This document shows, piece by piece, positions 6,453-6,720 of a stretch of 6,720 nucleotides of DNA. Location: contig DAOWME010000171.1 of the NCBI GenBank assembly GCA_030643245.1, positions 1 to 6,720 of the forward strand, given 5' to 3'. The stretch comes from Deltaproteobacteria bacterium (GTDB lineage Bacteria > Desulfobacterota > UBA8473). The translations under genes were made by a program, and so were the position numbers. Under the pieces are notes generated by a model. The model did not search any database and was not told the DNA's origin. It was given only the letters and a program-made list of their open reading frames with translations. Every line of letters begins with the position of its first letter. The stretch's first letter is position 1.

Positions 6453-6720
6453 ATGGAAATCTATGGTATTTTAAAACACGCACTGATGATCACCGTCTTT
6501 GTGTTCGTGATGATGCTATTGGTGGATTTTCTTGACACAGCCACGAAAAGAAGGATGTCTGACATCATGAAGGGCGGGAAGTTGAGGCAGTATACAATTG
6601 CCTCATTCCTCGGCTCAACACCAGGCTGCCTCGGCGCTTTCATGAATGTGAGTCTATACGTACACGGCATGATCAGCTTTGGCGCTCTGGTGGGTGGAAT
6701 GATAGCTACTTCAGGGGATG
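6453..6720 (+). CDS. DUF2899/ArsP_2-type putative metal or metalloid exporter, N-terminal part
   Basis: The reading frame is open from ATG 6453 to the window edge (89 codons plus one base), so the 3' end lies outside. A ribosome binding site, CGGAG at 6439-6443, is 9 nt upstream. Residues 9-27 form the first membrane helix (HALMITVFVFVMMLLVDFL), followed by a basic cytoplasmic loop (TKRRMSDIMKGGKLRQ, 31-46). The block LGSTPGCLGAFMNVSLYVHG (53-72) and the block SFGALVGGMIATSGD (75-89) match the pattern I recall for the family annotated as putative ten-TM heavy-metal exporter, arsenic efflux protein or putative manganese transporter. The substrate cannot be read from this fragment. The gene is on the same strand as usp, 149 bp downstream of it, and could be co-transcribed. 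Cys59 in PGC is a family-typical residue and a possible metal ligand (inference). Confidence 0.75.
   Translation, partial: MEIYGILKHALMITVFVFVMMLLVDFLDTATKRRMSDIMKGGKLRQYTIASFLGSTPGCLGAFMNVSLYVHGMISFGALVGGMIATSGD

Noticed and set aside
6314..6535. 73-codon + strand open frame after usp
   Set aside because: It overlaps the first 80 bp of the exporter gene in another frame, has no ribosome binding site, and its composition is not protein-like.

Overview
This 6.7 kb window looks like chromosomal DNA of an anaerobic bacterium, most likely a Desulfobacterota (sulfate-reducing or syntrophic deltaproteobacterial) lineage. That placement is inferred from gene content: a long YeiH-type anion transporter paired with a small DUF5395-like protein, a fused ADP-forming acyl-CoA synthetase/GNAT protein, a UspA protein, and the start of a DUF2899-type membrane exporter. 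No rRNA, tRNA or CRISPR array was seen.

Layout, left to right. (1) Positions 48-232 hold a 185-bp repeat with terminal inverted repeats. (2) A two-gene cassette follows on the + strand: an 81-aa DUF5395-like protein (250-495) and a 492-aa YeiH/UPF0324 transporter (590-2068). (3) A second copy of the repeat lies at 2100-2284 in the same orientation, about 96% identical and with no indels. The cassette is therefore bracketed by direct repeats. (4) After a gene-poor gap with a good sigma70-like promoter comes an 895-aa ADP-forming acetate--CoA ligase/GNAT fusion (2530-5217). (5) A 606-bp gene-free scar (5218-5823) contains a 25-bp inverted end of the same repeat, C9 and G7 tracts, and a decayed minus-strand transposase fragment of IS1634 type. 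(6) A UspA-family gene (5824-6303) has a textbook ribosome binding site and a candidate promoter at the upstream edge of the transposase scar. (7) A ten-TM exporter gene of the DUF2899/ArsP_2 type begins at 6453 and runs off the right edge.

How the genes may work together (inference): the transporter pair probably moves a small anion, possibly sulfate or another sulfur oxyanion. The ligase/GNAT fusion links acetyl-CoA and acetate energy metabolism to protein lysine acetylation. The Usp and metal/metalloid-type exporter are stress functions. All complete genes are on the + strand, but the repeats and the IS scar break them into separate units rather than one operon.

The most unusual element is the small repeat family. 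Two near-identical 185-bp copies have matching 12-bp terminal inverted repeats and are each flanked by 8-bp direct repeats with one mismatch (7/8 identical). This is the structure of a non-autonomous mobile element (MITE). A third, end-only copy stops at exactly the same nucleotide.
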